The notes below the pieces were generated by a model that was given only the letters and a program-made list of their open reading frames with translations, searched no databases and was not told where the DNA came from. Below, piece after piece: positions 41,401 to 56,200 of a DNA stretch of 64,000 nucleotides (positions within the stretch are counted from its first letter, which is position 1; each line of letters starts with the position of its first letter). Both the position numbers and the translations under genes were made by a program. The stretch comes from Sipunculus nudus (lineage: Eukaryota > Annelida > Sipuncula > Golfingiida > Sipunculidae). The stretch lies in NCBI GenBank assembly GCA_026874595.1, contig CM049308.1:38715027-38779026 (forward strand). Direction: 5' to 3'.

Positions 41401-44400
41401 GCTATAAGCAGTTACTGTGCAGATCTTGGAGGAGCTGTTTTTGTATTTCCTTGTTTTAATTACAACAAGCTTGCAAGCAGAGAATACTTGGCAAGTACAC
41501 AGTTTAGTATTCTTTTTATACTGAGATGCTTACATGAAACTTTTTGGGATGGATTGATACTGGAAGTGCTTAATTTGGCATTTCTGAATTTTGGGGCTTT
41601 TTTCATTTGAAGGCATTGGCAAAGTTCGAATTTTCTTGCAAATATAAGTATGTATATGCTATTCATTTGTATCATATTTAAAATATTTGAACAATTATAT
41701 AAAGGGCAAGGTCCGGCTGACCCGCACATGCTACGGGCAATTAAGTTCTGTAACCGAAGGGTGTTAACAATACGTAATTAACCTGGACTAATCACGTTTT
41801 AAAATGCAATGGTACTGCACCCAGTCACTTTGTTTGACATCTGAGTAAGCAGTAGAATTGCTCAACAACAGTAACTGTGATTACTAACTTGAAGCAGCCC
41901 GCTTTGTATGAATAACAAACAGAGCTGACAACAATCACAACTGGCCCTCTTTCATACTTCTAAGTCATTGGGAGGGGGTTCTAAAGGTGTTAATCAAAGG
42001 CTACTTGTTTCACAGTTGTTTTTACAAATCACTATAAATTGGAGGGGTCTTATATTGGGGGTGATCATATTTTTGAATTTCTAAGTAACCTTGATCATAT
42101 ATTTGGGGCCAAAAAGTGGTCGAATTGTGAAGTTATTGCAAGGCTGCATTCCCCTGTATATCATCTTTGATTGTTTTAAGTATTAGCATAGGCATAAAGT
42201 ACATTTATATATGCCTTTACGAAGGTTATTAAAAACTTTGCTTTCGATAAATCGCTGAAACAAGTGGACAAAGTTGTGGAAGATATAAAGTCAATGTCAT
42301 TAATTAAGGGTTGACCTAGGTGGATACCTTTGTGCTCCCTTTGAATATCTTTCATTGCATTTTCTCAGGAACAGTTCAAACAATTAGCATAAAATTTTTA
42401 ATGAAGCTTGTTTCCAGTTAGAGGATCAAATTGGTTATTATTTCAGACCCATAAGAAATCAAATCCATCTCGAAATTTCTTCAACATGGGGTCGATTATG
42501 AAAAATATCTGGCCTTCACTATTAATTACTGTGGTTTCAGAAAATTTCGTGGGTCCAAAATTTCATGGTTTTGACAGGAAACACTATTTGTGGGGTTAAA
42601 ACATTTGTAGATTAATCATTCTTGAATAGTTCTTGAGAGCAAATACGAGCATACCAGTAAAAGTGCAGATGTACTTTAACAGAAACACTTGTCTGCTGAA
42701 ATAGCTTAAGTTTTACTCAGCCCCAGGTAGAACTGAATACCTTTTTCCACTAAATCAGATTCATTCAGTAATTTAAAAAAAGAATGAATATGTTATATAT
42801 CATTTTCTATGCGTATTATTAAACATTATCAATAGGTCATTGCTAACATGGTCGGTAATTTAGGCCCACACAATGACCTTTTAAAACTTCTCTAATAAAC
42901 TAAATGAATGTGGGGTTTTTAGTTTTTATTGGGAAAAAATTCCTTAAAAATAAAAAAAAAAACACAAACAATTCAGAATTACATATCCATTCAGTGTTTA
43001 AAATGCAAGAAACAAAGGTTAAGATTTCCTAGGTTTTGCCTTAATATTGCATGTGCCATGCCTTGTGTCACACATGATCAGATTAATTTGAGAGGACGTT
43101 GATCCTACCCACCCCTGTAGCATACAGCCTTAGGTCTGCTGTGGATTTCAAGACACTGGTCTGTGCATTATCTGGCTAAAACTGCCAAAATGATGAAGCT
43201 GAGAGCTTCATGTTTTGCAGCATCAAATAAGCAGCTCCCCAGAATGTTCACATTGATTTCTGTTAAATTACTGCAGTTAACTTTGTTACTCATTTTTAGA
43301 GATGGGGTGGGGGATCTTTCCCACTTGTTCAAGAAGCTGGATCAGTCCCTGTATGATAGTATATACCAGTTTGGCAGGACAAAATTGATGCCATAAACCT
43401 GATTCCAGACTACAGCAGCAAGTGTTGAACAGAGACAGTTGTCTACTGGGTCGAATGTTCCTGTTGGCAAACAAGGATTATTTATGAATATTTTGTCTTG
43501 AAAGTTATCTGAGTTATAGTGAAGTTCTTTTTCTTGCTGTGAATCTGGTTGTCTTATGTAACAACTAACTGTTGAAAGAACAAAAAATTTAACCCTAAAA
43601 ACATGACTCATGACATCTTGGTTGGTTTTGGTGACCTGCTTTTAAACCTGAATATCTAATAATCTATATAATACCATCATTGTCAAAATTCTTTTTGTCT
43701 AATTTTTGAAGACATAATTTTAGCTCAGTTGACTAAGTCATTTTAGCGATAGTGTTGGTCCTTTGTCTGAGAGCTGACTGCCCATTAACAGGGCATTATT
43801 TGAAACTGTTGGACTAATGAATCCCAAATTCAACATACAGTTGGATGTTATGAAGTTCTCCTACCAAATCCAAAACTGGGACACTGTGACTTTTGTCCCT
43901 TTGAGAAATTAAGGGAGAAAAACTTATTCATTGTAAATCTATTGTAACACTTCAAAACTGCTTACTATCATCACCGCTGTTGTTATATTGTTCATATTTG
44001 GCATAAATATTCTCGTATCAGAGATAAAATCAGTATTATGTAATTTATGGAGATTATGGACCAGAACATAATTAAATATTAATATGATATTGTTTATCCC
44101 TCATCCAACTGACTGTATTTTCTACCTGATTAAAAAAACGTTTTTAATCAATTTAACTATCATTTATTTTAGTTGATAAAATTAAGCACATACCTTTCCA
44201 CTCCAATGTACAAAATTTGTTGAAATAGTGATCCAAAAAGTGATCCAAAAGATACCATGATGTGACATCATAGAATATTCTGTTGATTTCATTTTTACAA
44301 AAAATAAAAAATTTATTCTATAATTCTGAATCATCATATATTTTCAGATATGACAAAATAGAATCTGATGCAAACATGTATTAATTATTTTCCTGCCTGA

Positions 44401-47400
44401 GCATCATTTTATTTATTTGAAACTAAGAGATAGGAGACCATACAAGCATCACAGACTTGTTAATAACTGCCAAATGACTGTAGCAACAGGATTTACAAGT
44501 GCAACAATATAAAAAATCCTGGTAACTTGTCTGTGTACCGGGATTGACAAATTTTTGTCCTAAGCAAATACAGCTGAGCACTATGACCTATGGATCCCTT
44601 GTTTCTATTGTTCCAGGTTTCAGAATAAATATTAAGTAATATTTTGGACATGCAGTTTAAATTATAAGTAACATTAAAATGAAAATCTCTTATTATACAT
44701 GTTTTATTATATGTTTTTTATTGTTATTTTCATCATTAATGATTGACACCTGACATCATGGGGAGATTATTTGTTTTTTGTTGCCATGTAATGTATTATA
44801 TTGCATTATAAATTACAATTGTAATGTTTTACTGATTGGAAATTCTAGGAACTTCAATCATAGAAGTAAAATATGTCAGAATAGAGTAAACTGAAGCTTT
44901 GAAAATAGATTTTTAATTTAGGGAATTCAGTATGCCATATTTTGATTAAGGCTACAGGCGTTTGATTGACTTTCATTTTCCCGCAGGGTTTTTGGGCTGT
45001 ATGAAAGTTTTGACTTTGAATTACCCAGCAGTGAACATAGGTAGGGTACGATTACCAATTGTGGACAGGGCAGACACTAAGTGTTCAAGTGCAACTAACA
45101 ATGCACGCATCGCATACTCATGACTTCAGGCCTTAAATTCATTTATTTTTACTGCTTTGCTCACATGAAACTTAAAAAAGCTTGGTGTTTTATGCAGTTT
45201 CCTTATCCTTCAGTGTATTGATCAGTTTTACTACATTTCCATCTCACAAATAGTACTTTGCCAAATGAGGGCTTGTTGTTTGAAATTTTTATGTGAGACT
45301 TAGGTTTCTTATGCATATACCGTAAATTCTCTGAAAATTCAAAATCTAAATAAATTCAGAAAATGCATTTTATGAAATAAATTTTTATTTTTCTTAACTT
45401 AAAAATTTGAAACCACAAAATTTCAGTAGCTGGAGTGAGAATAATACATGATTTTCACTAGCTGTCACATTGTGGATATGCTGGAAGTCACCATCTAGCC
45501 TTGTACTGTACTGAATGGAAAACACTTGAGATTTGAATCCGTGCTAATCATAATTGGGAGAGAGAAGGGGGCATAACAGTGTGGGGTACCAGCAGGGATT
45601 TTGGTAACCCATATGTGCGTGGACTCCTGTGTGACTGCTTAATTTTTTTAGCAATTTTTTTCTGAGGGCAGATCTCATGTCGGCCTCCATTCCAAGTAAA
45701 CAGACCTTGTGCATGGCAGGTTTGGATTTAAGCTAGATGACAACCGCTGGCACGGGACATGAATAGTTCAAATAGAGCAAACTTTTCACAACCTGCGGAA
45801 TTTATCCCCCGTGCAATTATACATGATCCTAGTGAATGTGGACGTTAACTGTTGCTGAATAGAGTTGGCCCGAGGCAGGCTGGGAAGCATGCTAATTATC
45901 AAATGGTTGCACCTTCTATGAATATTAAGAACAGGTTGTTGTGCCGTATTTACAGGCTAAAATGTAAACTATTACAGTGGAATGCGTGTACAAAGTTCAT
46001 CTTGTTTTAAATAATAGCAAATGATATCACAAATACATGACAAAGTAGATGGAAATGATGCAGTATAAGGTAGATATTATTAACTTCTAGTATAATAACT
46101 CACTGACGAAACTTATAGATTGAATGTTCAAGCATTAACAAAAAACTCTTTACTGATTTTTTTTTATTGATTTAATTCAAAATTCAGAGCTAGTAATAAT
46201 TTAATTCTTTTTGAATTAACTAAGATTGTGTACATGTTATCTCTCACATTTTGACTTTTACCACTTACAAACATGAAACGAACAAAATTGATACTATTTT
46301 CAAAACAAATTGAAAATCAAAAATGTTCTCAATACAAATGCACCAAATTGATTTGTCACCTGCTGAGAAGATGTTTAAATCACAAAATATAATGTCAAAA
46401 GTCTGGAAATGAAGGGGCCAGTTGCAATCATGACTCTGTTTTTTAGCAGGGGCTGATACAGAGTCAGATGGCCATGCTGTTCAGATGGGCCTTATGATTT
46501 TGAGGACTGTATAGAAACTAGTGTGATTTATTGAACTTTATTCATAATTCTCAGTTAGTTTTAAACCATTGTAATGAAACTTCAAATATATATCACACAG
46601 GTTTTAAGAGAAAATTGGTTATGTTAAAGGAAAGATGGATCCTCCTGATAAAGTCTGTGACACTCGCAATGATGCTTCGACGCTCCAAGCATCTAACTGG
46701 ATGAGCAAAATGTCTGGCTTTTGGACTGAGAGGATCAAGTTTGCTCTTGTATCTGTCACATTCTACTACTGACTACCTCAAAAACAAGTACATTATGAAA
46801 ACAAAGTGCTAACAACTAACCATTACCTAATCAAATAATAAGTTTACAAAGTCCCACAGAATTTGACACAGATCACCAATCCCTTTGGACGCTCCAAATT
46901 CCCATGTGATGTGCCATATTTTTACCCTAAGTGACCCTGAACTCCTTAGTTTTTTCCCAATAAAAGCTCTATATAATACAAACAAATAAGGACTAATTGT
47001 ATGTGTAAAGTAAAACCATCAATTTTATCTTCTGCTTGTTTTGAAACTGTACTCTCAGACAGGCATAAAATCAGATTTTCTCAGGTAACTGGTTCTTTGG
47101 ATCTGATCAAGTACTGATTGAGTTTGATTTGAAGAGAAGGTCAAAGCACTAAGCAGTCTGAAGTTGATAATAAACTTCTGCTACATTCAGATAGCACAGA
47201 TGAGCACTAGGCAATCCTTGCCTTGTTTATGGTTATTAAGCGCCCCATCGGGGAGCTCTTCGTTTTACCGGGTGGTTGTCCACCCATGCTTATATTCCTA
47301 AATACTAGCAGCTTTAAATATAATAGCATAATTCTGTATTATTTAGGCAAAAAAATGTTTCCTGGTGCTGTGACTTTGACTTATGCTCTTTAGGTCAAGT

Positions 47401-50400
47401 CACAGTAGACTGTGGGCACCCTTTTTTTGTTAGCAAGGGTTTAAATTGGATTTTGTTCAAATTTAGTGGAAGGCATCGAGTAATGACCCTCTCGAAATGA
47501 TTAACTTTTTGTTGACCTTGACCAATATTTGCACAATTATTAGCACATTGGCATTTTCACCAATTACTAAATATGATCAAAAAGCAGTTTAAGGTGTATC
47601 TTGGGCATACAGTCAAAATATTCTTTTATTGCAATATTGCATCGTACTAATTCTACATAGATTTCTGAAATTAGGTCACTCTGACGTAATTTAGCCACAT
47701 AACTACGTCAGACAGTGTGCTATTTGCACACTGCTATTTGCCCCTCTATTATTCATCAGAACTGGACCAAACCATGCATTATTCATCAGTTCGAGTAATA
47801 GTAACCATCTTGCTTATAACTGATCAAGGTCAAGTCACAATAGACTTTGGGCATCATTTGTTTGTTACCAAAATAGCATCAAGGGTTTTGATTGGATTTT
47901 GTTCTAATTTAGTGGAAGGCATCGACTTATGGATCTTTCAACCTGAATATCTTTTGGTTGATGACCTTGACCCATATTTATGAAAGTTATTAGCATTTTT
48001 TTCTTTTTCAGCAATGACTAAATATCATCAAAAAATGGTTTAAGGTGTATCTTGATATGATTTCCTGAAGTTATGTGACCATTGGGCGCTGCATGTATTT
48101 GTATGCAAATACTGCTTTATCTAGTTTTGCATTGCTTTTTCATGAAACTGGGAACTGGTTAATTCTACAATCTCCTGTTTTTTGTAAGGTGGCCTGCTGT
48201 GCTATTATGTATGACAGTGTTCCTCAGGTACCATGACTGTCAACACTTATGAACACAATACATGGTGTGGATAAAAATAATGTAATAGGTGATTGCTGTT
48301 ACCTTTGATGATGAAACATGTTCATACCCTTTGTTCTGTACATCCCGTCAGATTATTTTCCAGATGCTTGACATTTGATACAGTTATAGACATTTTATAC
48401 TTCACAAACCAGTGTCTCTATTATTGATTCAGGATCTGCGGGAGTCTTGTTTTCTTTTAGATTGATGTATTATCAAAATTCTCATGAATTTTTACTGACT
48501 GATTTTCATGACCATTCTGAACAGATGGAAAACCATACCCATTTATTTCATTTATGATCTGCTAGTTGTGGATAACATTTTTTGTCAGAGTGAAACATTG
48601 GTGCAGTAATTTGCCTTTGAGTAAGTTGTCTGATTATGTTTATTTCCGTGGATGATTTCATTAGGATGTTCCTTTGCTTCAGGATGCAGATGCGAGCTGC
48701 ACTAAACCAGCAGACAGCAGCCCAGTTCAAACAGTATGCAGAACATCAGTATCCAGACAACAAGGAAATGGTGGGTCACACAGAAAGTTTGTCTTTTACC
48801 AGTATACATCATGTTAGTCATCACCTGTTGCTGGTACTAGTATACATCAGGTTATTCATCACCTGTTGTGGGCTTCATTGTACATCAAGTCGGTCATCAC
48901 CCCCTGACGTGCAGTGAGGACATCCTTAAAAAATTCTGTCTGGGCTAACATTGGTTAAAAAAAAGTCACGAGGTAGGGAGAGAAAAAGAAGTTCACCACA
49001 CCTTTTTTATACTGGATTTTAGCGTATTTGAGGTTTGTCATTTTACATACCCTTACTCCATTCTTTCCTCCCATCACATACCATTGAAACGTGCACAACA
49101 AGGTATCTCTGAATAGATATTGTGTATTAGTACAGGTGTAAAAAATGATGTATCAAATTATGATTGTATCAGATATAAAAAAAAATTATATTTAACCTAC
49201 TTGTTAAAATTAAATCTTCAGTAGCTTTTTGTCGTCGTTCCTGGTGGACAAAGTGAAGATGACACTGTAAAGCCTGTGATCAAATTCCATGGCTAAGTTT
49301 ATGTCATCGTGTGTGAATCACTGTTATGGGCACTAGTTTACATATATCATACCTGTTGTGGGCATTAGTGTACATAAATAAATTATCCCCTCACAACAAA
49401 GGTGTGAAAGTAATGCCTCTGTTCATGTGTCCATCTGTCCATCTGTCCATCTAGAATTGGCTTGTTAATATATGTTTATTCATCTTCTGTTGTGGTTACT
49501 AGTATACATATATTTATTCATTACCTTTTATGGGTACTAGTGTACATATATTTGTACATATATTTAATCATCATCTGTTCTGAGTATTTGTGCATATATT
49601 TATACATCATCTGTTGTGGGTACTAGTGTTCATATGTTTCTTCATTACCTGTTGTGGTTATCATTCAATCCAGAAATATCTGAGAGCCAAAGGTGTGGTC
49701 AGGCTAGCCACCAGTAGCACTACTCTTTTTGCTTTTTTTTATTAGAGTTTGGTCATGTACCTTTTGCTGCCTTGCCATAGTTGTGATAAGCCAAGAAATT
49801 TTTTACAAAACAAAATTACACTGATCAAGACTAGTTATTATAACATATTCATAAATTATTATTCATCAAATGTAATATTCATAAATTATTATGGATCAAA
49901 TGTAATATTCATAATCTCTCCTCTGTCACAGCAAGAAGTGCTGGTGAGACAGTTGCAAGAACAGCATTTCCAGCAGTATATGCAGCAAGTCTACCAGCAG
50001 CAGCTTATTCATCAGCAACAGCAGTACCAGCAACTGCAAGCCATGCAGAAGACAGATGAACCAGACTCCCAGATCCCTAATAACATTCCTGCGACAAACA
50101 CAGTAATGCCCAGCCTTGTGACAAACGGTCTGCCAACAAATGTACCAGAAAATAATCCTAGTACAGAAGACACAGGCACGCATGATAAAATACAGTCTAC
50201 TGAGAACGATGAGGAATATGATGGGGATGATGAACACAGTAAGTATGATATAGCTGAGATGATGAACATAATAAGTCAAGAGGGGGATGATGAACTTCGG
50301 AAGGGAGATATGATTGGGGGGATGATGCAGGCAGATTATGATCAGGCTGATGAACATAGCAGATAGGGTATAATGACAATGATCAACATGGTAAAAATGG

Positions 50401-53208
50401 TGAAGGCATTATGGTTTAGATGATAAACATAGTAAGTGGGTTATGATGGGAATGATAAACATAGCCAGTTGGTTATAACTTGTTTGATGAACATAGCAGA
50501 TAGGTATGATGACATTATTTAACAAGGTGTGTGCATTATGGTTTAGATGATTAACATTGAATGTTATGAAGGGATTGAGGATTTTAAGAAGGGGTTGCAT
50601 GTATTTTGCATTGAAAAGCTTCACTACAGCAAACTATTAATTGCTAACTTTTCAAAAGATTTTTTTAAGTGGAGGTAATAACCTCCATTTTGTATGCTGT
50701 CTTATCTAATTCTTAATCCAAGTACAAACATCTGCAAAGTTCCATTTTGCTTTGGGGCTATGTGACAGGGTGGTTAAACTCTCTTCTGATCACATTATTT
50801 GTTTCCTGGTATCACCCAGGCCCTGTGTCTACCCTTAAGACATACCTGTCTGTTAGTGATACACAGCTGTGAGGCACAGCCTCCCATCAAGCCTGCAGAG
50901 CCCTCACCCTGGCTGGGGGCCAACCATGAAACTCTCACTGCTTCTTAGCTTAGATATGAACTCATGACCTCCCGGCTTTAAGCCCTGTGCTGTATCCCTT
51001 GACCGCAGAAGACTTAAACATCTGTGCTCGGAAATCTTAACACATTGACCGTGTATACACAATGAGAACACCAGAGCTGTACTTTCAAACAATGAAACCA
51101 ATAACACTCAACGAGTGCAAGATCTCTTGGATGGCCTTCAGGTTTATTACTGCCTGTAATTCCCTAATGTAGTCAATTTCCTTTTTGTTAACTGGGCCTT
51201 TGGATGTGAAGGACTTTTACTTGGCTCTGATGGTAAAAGTGAAAATACTGATGTGACAGTATTGATCTGTTTTGGTGCTCTGCTGTGCTTCAGGGCAGGC
51301 AGATAAAAGCCATCAGACTGGAAATTCCAATTTCAGCAGTCTTATTAACATCTCCTACAAAAAGATGGCATAATGTTTCTTTATACATTCATTGGATCCA
51401 AATTATATATTTGCATATAAGCAGTATGGACAGCCATGTATACATATATAATGGGGTTGGCTTTTTGTTTGCTTGGGTTAAAAATTGGAGATATAATCAA
51501 ATGAAAATTAACCCTTCATGAATCTAACACCAGGGTTGGGGTAATTGTAATGTGTAATTGTAATTACTTTGTAATTAATTACAATTTTTCAAATAATTGA
51601 ATGTAATTTATAATTGAACAAATTTCATTTACAATAAATTGTAATTGTAATGATTACAAGGGTAAATATAGATTTTATTTCAATCACTTTTCAATTACTT
51701 TACAATTACTTTCCAAATTCATGACAAAGCACCGTACCTTATTCCTCATTCCTTTGCACTGTTCATCAAAACACTCTTGGGCAAGGATTGTAGGCTATGA
51801 TTATTGAATAAATAGTACCCATGCATGGTTATTTATTAGTATGCCTTATAAGTTATACTAGCCTTTTTTTTGCAAATGCCTCCACTGCAATGAAGATAAA
51901 GTAACACTAACAAGCTTCCATAATGTACACCTGTCCAGAGCTACACTACAACAAGTGTGAGCTTGCTACATTTCACACTTTCAACAAAATGGAGGCTGGA
52001 ACATACTCATACTGATCTGTTAACATCAGTGTGTATCTGCTAATTAGCTGACACTGAGAGAGTCACAGGAACAAAGAGGCTAATGATCTAGGAAGGCTGA
52101 TATCAGAATAACCTCAAATCAAAGGCTTATGAGGTAAATAGAGATAGGTATCAGGATAGCAGTGCTGTCTCAGTTGGCTGGCTCTAACATTTGAACAGAC
52201 TCCACTGTTTCCTGTGCTCAGAGACTCTGGGCATTGTATACTAGTTTTACTATCAGTCATACATAATTAAGAAGCTAACCATGGTGAATGCACTGGATTT
52301 TCATTACCTTTTCCCATAGATAATTTCATAACATCAAATTGTAATATATAATTATATTCAGCATGAATATATTTATATAAAATTATTAACATGAAATGTT
52401 TGCATTGAGTTTAGCAAAATCACATTGAATTTAAAATTCCAGTATTTATGACATAACTTTAATCAGCATTTCTAGTAAAGAAATTAGGATTTATGAGTTG
52501 ATGAATGTAAAAGATTACTTTATAGGATTAAGGTAGTCGCTAAAAAGTTTTTTCCATCATCAAAGGTTAGAACCAATATTTATTTTCACATGTGCTCTAA
52601 TTGGCACATGCCAGTGTTATCAAGAAGCAAGACATTTTGAATGATAAAGGATAATATGTGATAAAAGAATATTAGATGAATTTTTTTTGCACGAAAGACT
52701 TCAGGATAATATGTTTAAAATATAGTTTACCCATATTTGCTCTCAGATATTTCTATTTTGTCTTAAAAAGCACTAATTCAGCAAATGATTCAATGTCTGA
52801 TACTATAAAAAATACACAGTGTTTATATATGATGATGACATCCAGTTTTGCCTTTTCAAAAGTAATTGTAATTTAATCATTACTTTGTAAAATCAAAGTT
52901 ATTTGTGATTGTAATTGCAATTGGAATTTTTGGAAGTAATTGTAATTGTAATGATTACTTTTCAATGTAATTTGGCCTAAACCCTGTCCAACACCCACTG
53001 AACAGTCATATATACTGTTGCCTCATTGACTATGGCAGGATAAGTCACAGGACACAATATTTGATACTATAAATTATAACATATTGTTTATGTTTTGTGT
53101 AAGTCATAGAATAATATTATAAATAATATCTATCTTTCATATCATCTGCCAGCAGTGAACAAGAATTTCTTGGCTGGTGTTTTTTTGCATCTTGATCAAA
53201 TTGTTTAG

Positions 53209-53270
<62 letters not shown>

Positions 53271-56200
53271 ATATATATGACATGTCATATGATAATGCAA
53301 CTACCCTTTGAGACTATCTAAGAATAGCTTCACTGGCAAAATCCTCTTGAAATTTTTAAATGGTACACAAATTTAAGCAACCAAACTGGACCAGAGATGA
53401 GATGGAACTCTGCTGACTCTAAAGGTTGAACCTCAGAGCTTGTGGTCCCTAGGTTTAAATCATATCACATCATGCAATGCAAAATATTGAAATTTCAACA
53501 GAGCTTCATATGTCCACTCTGATTGTCTTAATTGGTCCCCTGCCATAGGAAGGACTACTAAAATGGTGCATGTTTGTCCGTCCATCCATTTGTCCTGCCC
53601 CTTTCTTTTACCAAATATCTCTAAAACCCATGCACCTTTCTTCACTGAATTTTACAGACATACTCAGCTTATTACTGACTTGTGATTTTAACCTGCAGAT
53701 GGCACCACCTGTTTATCAACCTTCTGTGGTCCAAAAAGTTTTTTTTTTCACTTTCCTTAATTCAGATAACTATGTAAATAAAAACATTTTAGCCTTCAAA
53801 TCATATGCAAGGATTCCTTTGAGCTAGGGGAATTCACTGAATATTATATTAAAAAAAAATATTTTCACACTGATGTTTCCTCCCATAGGACTTAGAATTT
53901 TGTTGATCATGAAATTCTGTTTGAATTAACATGTTTTCATATATGGAGCGAATTCTTTTACCCTTTAATTTCATGAACCAATTGTCCAATTATTAACAAA
54001 TTGTTTAGACATGTTTAATTATTTCACTGCCGTGTGAATTATGGCACTATCTGTGGTAGCTTACTCTCTGTGAGGTGAAACATTATTTTCCACTTATTCC
54101 TCAATTAGTCAAACCATGTTAAAATTTTAGCTTTCCTATCATGATCAACTGCATCTTTGAACAAGGGAAATAAAATGTGTGTGACTTGAAAGATATATTT
54201 TCAAAATACTTAACTCATGCAAATCCAAATATTACCAATCACACAATTTTACAATTTCATGTGTTTGCATTCACATGTTAATCAAGTACCAACTATCCTA
54301 GCAACAGCAGGAGCTGTACAATAAAACGTTGCAGGCATATTTCTTGTCCACAGCCATGAAGGCCATTTATTTTTTAGTTTACCTTTACCTCTAAGTCTCT
54401 TGTTCAAGTCTGTCCAGTATACAAAGTACATCCCTAGTGTTTCCAGTTAAAATAGGGTCATCAGGATTACTTAAAAGCTGATCATGCAGTTTCTTTTTTT
54501 AAATCCAGTTTGTATTTGGTAAGTGTTATGAATTTAAAAGGGATCTTGCCCAGGTTTGGGGATATTTGGGTATCACTGAGCAATACTTTTCTAGTTAAAC
54601 ACAGGGCATAGGACTATTTGTGCTTGTAGGCTATAAATGCAAGAATTCAGTCCAGAAAGTTTGGTTGTAATATACAGGAAAACCTCTATTGAAGGTGACC
54701 TCTCTGTTGCAGACACCTCATTATTATAATTAAACATTTCAGGTGCCCGTAAAATAAAGTGGGAACATCTCTAATGTGGGCATCTCTCTCCAATTGGCAG
54801 TAACCCAGGCCTTGCACATGTCCATATTTCCTTTGTATATCCTTATTGTATGGTCATCTTCATCTGTGTTTATCAGGCAGTGCCATCTGCAGGCCATAAA
54901 TCAAGGTCTTTAGCCACTGCACATTTGAAGCCATGTGGCATGTTTCAATTATGATGAGAAATGATTTTCTCCATTTTTTCTGTATTTGTCAGTCAAACCA
55001 ATTAGTAGGTAAAATCATGCTCAGGAGATTTGATTCAAAGTTTTGCTAGCAGATTCATTTGCATAAATTCAATCAAAAAACAGATTAAGAAAGTAATTGA
55101 ACTGTTAAAATAAGAAGAAAATGCTAGAGCTTTCTGATCTGATACTGGCACTATCCTTGTAAGTGAAAAAAAAATGTTTATTATGCCAGCAACTACGTGA
55201 TGTGTGTAATTTCCATTATTTTGCTTTCAAGTCTGATTCCTAAAAGATGACCTATTGTTATCAAAGAAATTGCCAACAAATCTTATGAACATGCAATATA
55301 TTCCCACTAATTTGATATTTCACACTGATGTTTAGGTCTCCTTCTTTGAACTAATTAATGAAACCTGAAAAAGTGACATATCATTACATTACACTTGTGC
55401 TGGGGGATATGTATTATACTCTGTAACCCAAAGGCCATAACCATGCTTTCAAGATCACTACATCAGACCATCATGTATATGAAGGACAGTAAAAAAATGA
55501 AAAATGTCAAGAGTTCACAATCTGTGCTAGAAATCTGAGCAATATTTGCCTATTGCAAGATCACAAGTTCACAAATCTGTTAGGAAACCTTATTTAAGCT
55601 AACATACATATGGCAAAGAATGACTAGAATGATCTCTTATAAAACTGAACATAATCTAATATTTGGTATCCATTTCTTTCTTTTGTCCTTATTGGTACTT
55701 GGTAAAACCCAGGGGGTCCTGGTCAGGAGCAGGTTGGTTCCAGAAACATGTTGGTTCAACTTGCAGTGGATTATTACTAATAAGGTTTTTTTCTCTGCTG
55801 GATATTATGTAAAGCAGAATGTTTACAAAACAAATTTGCGTATTCCCATGCCATATTGTGAATTTGTTCATCTCAAGATTTGCCTGGCAATACACAGCCC
55901 TATCTATACATATGGATGTGGTGTGATGGTTTTATGGTTAGAACTGAAAGTTTTCATGATAAGAGTTTCTCTTTACTTTACCTATTGTCAGACCAGTTGA
56001 CCTGATGTGAAAACCTGTGCCACTCTGTGTCATATTGACAAAACTTATCTAAATATATATTTTATTGAGGGCAGAATTATTCAATATTTGATCACTTTTT
56101 CTAATCATTTTTTGCCAACAGTGAATTAAAGTTAAATGCTTACAACGTCTATCAAAGATGTGAAGTTATGGTTGTAAAATTGGGAAACTCTTCATTCCTG

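Noticed and set aside
49926-50379. Reverse-strand ORFs rich in Leu, Ile and Ser opposite exon 6
   Set aside because: These are antisense shadows of Gln-rich exon 6 and the GATGAACA repeat.
55620-56000. 126-codon ORF as an extra exon or gene
   Set aside because: No recognisable domain and no similarity to any ACBD3 region. Exon 6 joins exon 7 without it.
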